Below, piece after piece: positions 60,006-64,000 of a stretch of 64,000 nt of DNA. The stretch comes from Flavobacterium sp. ACN2 (lineage in GTDB: Bacteria > Bacteroidota > Bacteroidia > Flavobacteriales > Flavobacteriaceae): assembly GCF_002303885.1 (NCBI RefSeq), contig NZ_MRCM01000007.1, forward strand, positions 1-64,000, in the 5' to 3' direction. Positions within the stretch are counted from its first letter, which is position 1; every line of letters starts with the position of its first letter. The position numbers and the translations under genes were made by a program. The notes under the pieces were generated by a model, which ran no database searches, was not told the DNA's origin, and worked only from the letters and a program-made list of their open reading frames with translations.

Positions 60006-62426
60006 TTAGAACATTCCGCCCCCGCCTTTGTTAGTATTGTCATCTCTTTGTTTACGCTGTAAATTTTTGATTTTTCCGCCTCCAAAGTTATAAGTCAAAC
60101 CAAAGTAAACCGTTTGGCTTTCCCATTTAAACTGACCTGCTTGAGGGTAAGGATACATGGTATCAAAAGCATATTTCATTGTATTGAAAACGTCATTGAA
60201 ACGAACGCTTAAATTCATTTTGTTGTCCAACAAGGTGTAACGTGTACCAATATCCATTTTATACATTTCGTGACTGTTGTTTTGAAGTCCGTCTGTAGCA
60301 CCTCTATAGAATCCGAAAGCTAAGAAACTTAAACGTTTGTTTACTTTAAAATTAGAGTTCATACGTCCGTTGAAAGCAGCAACAGTAATTTTTCTATCGA
60401 TTGGATTACTTGTATTTGTTGCAGGATCGTATTGGAATACAATACCTTGCTGATTAATACTTGAGAAATCAATCGATGGTTGAATATCCCACCATTTTGT
60501 GATTTTATAATTGAAAGAAACTTCAAATCCATAAGCTGTATTGTGATCGTAGTTGGTAAAACTCATGATTTGTTTTTCCATGCTCGGATCTGCTGGATCA
60601 GGATATAAAATTCTGCTGATTTGGTCATTAATACTTCTCACAAAAACTCCAGTTGTAAAACTTCCTTTTTCAAGAGTTTTAGTATAATTTACTTCAACTG
60701 AGTTGGTAAACTGAGGTCTTAATTCAGGATTTCCTAATGAAGTAACTAATGGAGTAGCAAATTCACGAATAGGTTTTGTCTGTTCTAAACTCGGACGGTC
60801 TACACGACGGCTGTAGCTAAACTGCAACGTGTTTTTCTCATTCAAATTATACGTTAAATATGCTGATGGATACAATGTAATATAATCATCATCAAATTTA
60901 GTCTGACCGTAATTTAAGTTAGCCTGTACTTTATAGCTTTCAAAACGCGCACCCAATTGATAGCTAAACTTTTTGTATTTCTGTCCAAATGTTACATAAG
61001 CAGAATAAATATCTGTGTCATACGTATAATGAGACGTTTGGTCTGCTACTGGTAACAAAGGATTTCCAGTCACATAATCGTTATCTGTTCTCGTGATTCT
61101 TGCCTCAGCTCCAGCTTCAAGGGTTGTTTTTTCGTTTAACGGATTAACATAATCTACGTTTACAGTACTTAATTTTCTAGTTCCTTGCAGAAAATCATTA
61201 TATACAATACCCGAAGCAGTATTGTCTATTTTGGTCGTTTTAGTGTCAAAAGCAGCATTTTGAGTTTCTTTATTATCACTATAATTTGCTTCAAAATCTA
61301 AAGTGTGACCTTCTTTTTTAAAGATGTGTTTGTATGCCAAATTGTATGTTCCAACTCTATCAGGCCCCCAATAGCTTGATTTCTGAAAGATATTAGAAAT
61401 ATCAGAACCCGTTACATTATTGTAATCAATATCAGTGTCTACAAAACCTTTTCCGTTAGATTTGTTTTGATTGGTGTAGATAGACAAGGTGTTATGATCA
61501 TCAATTAAATAATCCATTCCTATTTTGTATAAGTAAGAATCATTATCATTCAATACAGCTATATTTTGAACTATATCTTGATCAAATCTTTGGATGAATC
61601 CTGTGTTTTGGTAAGTACCAAAGTTTTGCCCCACATTTCCAAAGAAATTTACTTTACCTGTTTTGTAATTTAAATCTAAAGATTGATTGTATTTTGCCGT
61701 TTTACCAAAAGTAATACCACCACTATAGCTTCCATTAAAACCAGTGTTTGCATTTTTGTGCAAGATGATATTAATGATTCCAGACATTCCTTCTGGATTG
61801 TATTTTGCACTTGGGTTCGTAATCAATTCAATTTTCTTGATAGAAGTTGACGGAATTTGTTTTAACAATTGAGCAGGGTCAATATTACTCGGACGCCCAT
61901 CAATTAATACACGAACATTATCATTTCCGCGAAGTGAAAGCTTTCCGTCCTGATCCACATTCACAGAAGGAATATTGTTCATAATGTCAGATGCTGAAGC
62001 TCCTGCAGTTGTCAAATCCTTACCAACGTTCACTACTTTTCTGTCAATTTTTTGTTCGATTGTAGAACGTTCTGCGATAATGTTGACACCTTTTAATTGC
62101 GTTGCTTCTTCTTCAAGAGAAACATTTAAAGTGGCACTTTTTTTGTTTTCGCTCAAAAGTACAGAACCGATATATTTTCTAAATCCAATATATTGAATCT
62201 CGATGGTGTAACTTTTTAGAGCAATGTTTTTAAATGAATAGTCTCCGTTATCGTCTGTATTTACTCCAGAAACCACTTTTCCATTTTCTTTAAGCGAAAC
62301 AGTTGCATAAGAAATCGGCGCGTTGTTCGACTTTTCTGTAATTTTTCCAGTAATACTTCCAGTATTCTGGGCCTGTGCAGTTGCGATTATACCTAATAAC
62401 GCAAACAGAAAGAATTTTAATTTCAT
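60006..62426 (-). CDS. TonB-dependent outer-membrane receptor
   Basis: 806 residues. Signal peptide (MKLKFFLFALLGIIATAQAQ), a carboxypeptidase-regulatory-like domain (TGSITGKITEKSNNAPISYATVSL, ~22-110), a TonB plug (GASASDIMNNIPSVNVDQDGKLSLRGN, VLIDGRPS) and a 22-strand-type beta barrel with the outer-membrane beta-barrel family pattern (FNVSYSRRVDRPSL-like, LTYNFGGG near the end). The C-terminus is Gly/Lys/Asn-rich and ends in GGGMF. No SusD partner is adjacent, which argues for siderophore, metal or peptide uptake rather than a glycan utilisation locus. Confidence 0.9.
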   Translation of the reverse strand: MKLKFFLFALLGIIATAQAQNTGSITGKITEKSNNAPISYATVSLKENGKVVSGVNTDDNGDYSFKNIALKSYTIEIQYIGFRKYIGSVLLSENKKSATLNVSLEEEATQLKGVNIIAERSTIEQKIDRKVVNVGKDLTTAGASASDIMNNIPSVNVDQDGKLSLRGNDNVRVLIDGRPSNIDPAQLLKQIPSTSIKKIELITNPSAKYNPEGMSGIINIILHKNANTGFNGSYSGGITFGKTAKYNQSLDLNYKTGKVNFFGNVGQNFGTYQNTGFIQRFDQDIVQNIAVLNDNDSYLYKIGMDYLIDDHNTLSIYTNQNKSNGKGFVDTDIDYNNVTGSDISNIFQKSSYWGPDRVGTYNLAYKHIFKKEGHTLDFEANYSDNKETQNAAFDTKTTKIDNTASGIVYNDFLQGTRKLSTVNVDYVNPLNEKTTLEAGAEARITRTDNDYVTGNPLLPVADQTSHYTYDTDIYSAYVTFGQKYKKFSYQLGARFESYKVQANLNYGQTKFDDDYITLYPSAYLTYNLNEKNTLQFSYSRRVDRPSLEQTKPIREFATPLVTSLGNPELRPQFTNSVEVNYTKTLEKGSFTTGVFVRSINDQISRILYPDPADPSMEKQIMSFTNYDHNTAYGFEVSFNYKITKWWDIQPSIDFSSINQQGIVFQYDPATNTSNPIDRKITVAAFNGRMNSNFKVNKRLSFLAFGFYRGATDGLQNNSHEMYKMDIGTRYTLLDNKMNLSVRFNDVFNTMKYAFDTMYPYPQAGQFKWESQTVYFGLTYNFGGGKIKNLQRKQRDDNTNKGGGGMF

Positions 62427-62758
62427 GATTTTTTTACTTATTATTTTTGATTTGATTGATGATGATGATTTCGTTTTGTTAGTTTTTTCTTTTTTTGTTT
62501 TTCTTGACCTTAAAAAATTAGAGTCACTATTAAGACTCTTTTACAATTGATATGTTACAAGAAATTAAATAAAAAAGTGTGTTTTTTTTCTCATGGACTG
62601 TTTTGTAAGAGATTACGGTTTTGATTTTTTGATAATTTTAACAATTAATAAATGCGCTTTTTTGTCAGATTGAAACTCTTTTTCTGAATTTAATATGTTT
62701 TTGATTTTCTCTAATTGATGAATAAGCAGTATCTTTGCTCACTTTAAAATAAGTTTAC
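62427..62758. other. divergent intergenic region between the receptor gene and argS
   Basis: 332 bp of A/T-rich sequence. It contains an argS -7 box near its right end. No consensus box was found for the receptor gene on the minus strand, and no Fur-like inverted repeat was recognised by eye. The ATGATGATGATTTCG stretch at 62459 is only low-complexity. Confidence 0.5.
62730..62737 (+). promoter_or_regulatory. argS -7 box
   Basis: TATCTTTG, a perfect TAnnTTTG match 21 bp before the argS start. No well-spaced TTTG -33 box. Confidence 0.55.
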
Positions 62759-64000
62759 ATGTCATTATCACAAATTCTTACACCTTCTATACAAAAAGCA
62801 ATACAAGCATTATTTGATGTTACTGTTGATAAAATCGAGTTTCAAACTACTAGAAAAGAGTTTGAAGGAGATATTACAATGGTAATTTTCCCTTTGCTAA
62901 AAGTGATTAAAAGTAATCCGGTTGAATTAGGAAATAAAATTGGAAATTATCTAGTTGAGAATGTTTCTGAGGTTGCTCGCTTTAATGTAGTTTCTGGTTT
63001 CTTGAATATTGTTATTTCAGACAGTTATTATGTGAATTTCTTTAACGGAATAAAAGACCAAAAACAGTTTGGTTTTGTAGCTCCAAATCCGGCAGAGAAG
63101 GCAATTATGGTAGAATATTCTTCTCCAAACACCAACAAACCATTGCACTTAGGACACGTTCGTAACAATTTGTTAGGATATTCTGTTGCAGAAATTTTAA
63201 AAGCTTCTGGTAAAAAAGTGTATAAAACTCAAATTATCAACGATAGAGGAATTCATATCTGTAAATCAATGCTGGCTTGGGAGAAATTTGGAAACGGAGA
63301 AACGCCTGAAGCATCTGGTTTAAAAGGGGATAAACTAGTAGGTAAATACTACGTAGAGTTTGATAAAGCTTACAAAAATGAAATTAACGGTTTAATAGAA
63401 GCTGGAAAAACAGAAGAAGAAGCCAAAAAGCAAGCGCCGATCATTATCGAAGCGCAAGATATGCTTAAGAAATGGGAAGCTGGTGATGAAAAAGTAATTG
63501 AGCTTTGGAAAAAAATGAACGAATGGGTTTATGAAGGTTTCGCAACAACTTACACAAATCTTGGAGTTAATTTTGATAAATATTACTACGAAAGCAATAC
63601 CTATCTTTTAGGAAAAGATGTTGTTCAGGTAGGTTTGGATAAAGGCGTTTTCGAAAAAGATCCAGACGGTTCTGTTTGGATTGATTTGACAGATGAAGGT
63701 CTTGACCGAAAAATTGTTTTACGTTCTGATGGAACAGCGGTTTATATGACACAAGATATCGGAACCGCAATTCAACGTGTTAAAGACATGCCAGATGTTG
63801 GAGGAATGGTTTACACAGTTGGAAACGAGCAAGATCATCATTTCAAAGTTTTATTCTTAATCTTGAAAAAATTAGGTTTTGATTGGTCTTCAACTTTATA
63901 TCATTTGTCATACGGAATGGTTGATTTGCCATCTGGAAAAATGAAAAGCCGTGAAGGAACCGTTGTAGATGCTGATGATTTGATGCAAGATATGACCGAT
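62759..64000 (+). CDS. argS: arginine-tRNA ligase, 5' part (runs off the window)
   Basis: An open frame from ATG 62759 has no stop before the window end, giving the first 414 residues of ArgS. The N-terminal Add-1 domain for tRNA D-loop contact (MSLSQILTPSIQKAIQAL…) is followed by the class I HIGH motif as KPLHLGHVRNN, preceded by VEYSSPNTN. Further on are LSYGMVDLPSGKMKSREG, with KMKSR as the KMSKS-like ATP loop, and VVDADDLMQDM. Essential cytoplasmic enzyme. Starts with its own -7 box; the rest lies beyond base 64000. Confidence 0.93.
   Translation, partial: MSLSQILTPSIQKAIQALFDVTVDKIEFQTTRKEFEGDITMVIFPLLKVIKSNPVELGNKIGNYLVENVSEVARFNVVSGFLNIVISDSYYVNFFNGIKDQKQFGFVAPNPAEKAIMVEYSSPNTNKPLHLGHVRNNLLGYSVAEILKASGKKVYKTQIINDRGIHICKSMLAWEKFGNGETPEASGLKGDKLVGKYYVEFDKAYKNEINGLIEAGKTEEEAKKQAPIIIEAQDMLKKWEAGDEKVIELWKKMNEWVYEGFATTYTNLGVNFDKYYYESNTYLLGKDVVQVGLDKGVFEKDPDGSVWIDLTDEGLDRKIVLRSDGTAVYMTQDIGTAIQRVKDMPDVGGMVYTVGNEQDHHFKVLFLILKKLGFDWSSTLYHLSYGMVDLPSGKMKSREGTVVDADDLMQDMTD

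Noticed and set aside
60006..62426. SusC-type glycan importer / polysaccharide utilisation locus
   Set aside because: No SusD-like gene, glycoside hydrolase or regulator adjacent; convergent cutC and divergent argS flank it.
62427..62758. Fur-box-like operator before the TonB-dependent receptor
   Set aside because: No convincing inverted repeat by eye; the sequence is simply A/T-rich.

Overview
The window looks like chromosome of a Flavobacterium-type member of the Bacteroidota. The reasons are the strong A/T bias, promoters of the form TTTTG-N19-TAnnTTTG (clearest in front of two tRNA genes and recQ), a PorV-like protein of the type IX secretion/sorting kind, SusC-like outer-membrane receptor architecture, DUF4369 and DUF4105 proteins, and several palindromic repeat families scattered between genes. 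No phage, insertion sequence with transposase, CRISPR array or replication origin was seen.

Region 1 (1-24185, all on the + strand) is part of a surface polysaccharide (capsule, O-antigen or exopolysaccharide) locus. It is dense, with many genes coupled by ATGA or TAATG overlaps. It holds about a dozen glycosyltransferases (GT2, GT4, GT11 and GT14-like, plus two divergent GT-B candidates). It also holds a nonulosonic (sialic-type) acid cassette, neuB-neuC-neuA, whose last gene overlaps a D-2-hydroxyacid dehydrogenase. An MBOAT O-acyltransferase is paired with an SGNH-like protein, and the locus closes with an O-antigen ligase/polymerase-family membrane protein and a polyprenyl-phosphate hexose-1-phosphate transferase. 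No Wzx flippase or Wza/Wzc export gene is present, so the locus probably continues upstream of base 1. A 212-bp segment near the start (946-1157) looks like a gene broken by a one-base deletion.

Region 2 (24192-33910) is conserved housekeeping: DUF4105 and PorV-like proteins, phosphatidylserine synthase, GH25 lysozyme, LptB, a carboxymuconolactone-decarboxylase protein, TatC, KdsD and, divergently, RecQ. KdsD and LptB both serve lipopolysaccharide assembly.

Region 3 (34007-48344) is mixed metabolism and stress: an FAD dehydrogenase, a SUKH-like protein with an unknown partner, a quinone reductase, a secreted aminopeptidase P, a META lipoprotein, an ECF42-type sigma factor with a YCII protein and an AhpD-like protein, exported MsrB/MsrA, then idi, a PTPS/QueD homologue, bcp, manA and a small conserved protein.

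Region 4 (48421-64000) has two identical tRNA-Thr(TGT) genes with near-identical promoters, lipoproteins, HtpG, an OmpA-family lipoprotein, an ABC ATPase, an S9 peptidase, a FabH-type synthase, CutC, a TonB-dependent receptor, and the 5' part of argS, which runs off the window. Intergenic spaces in regions 2-4 carry at least six families of palindromic or interspersed repeats, one of which shows compensatory changes in its hairpin.
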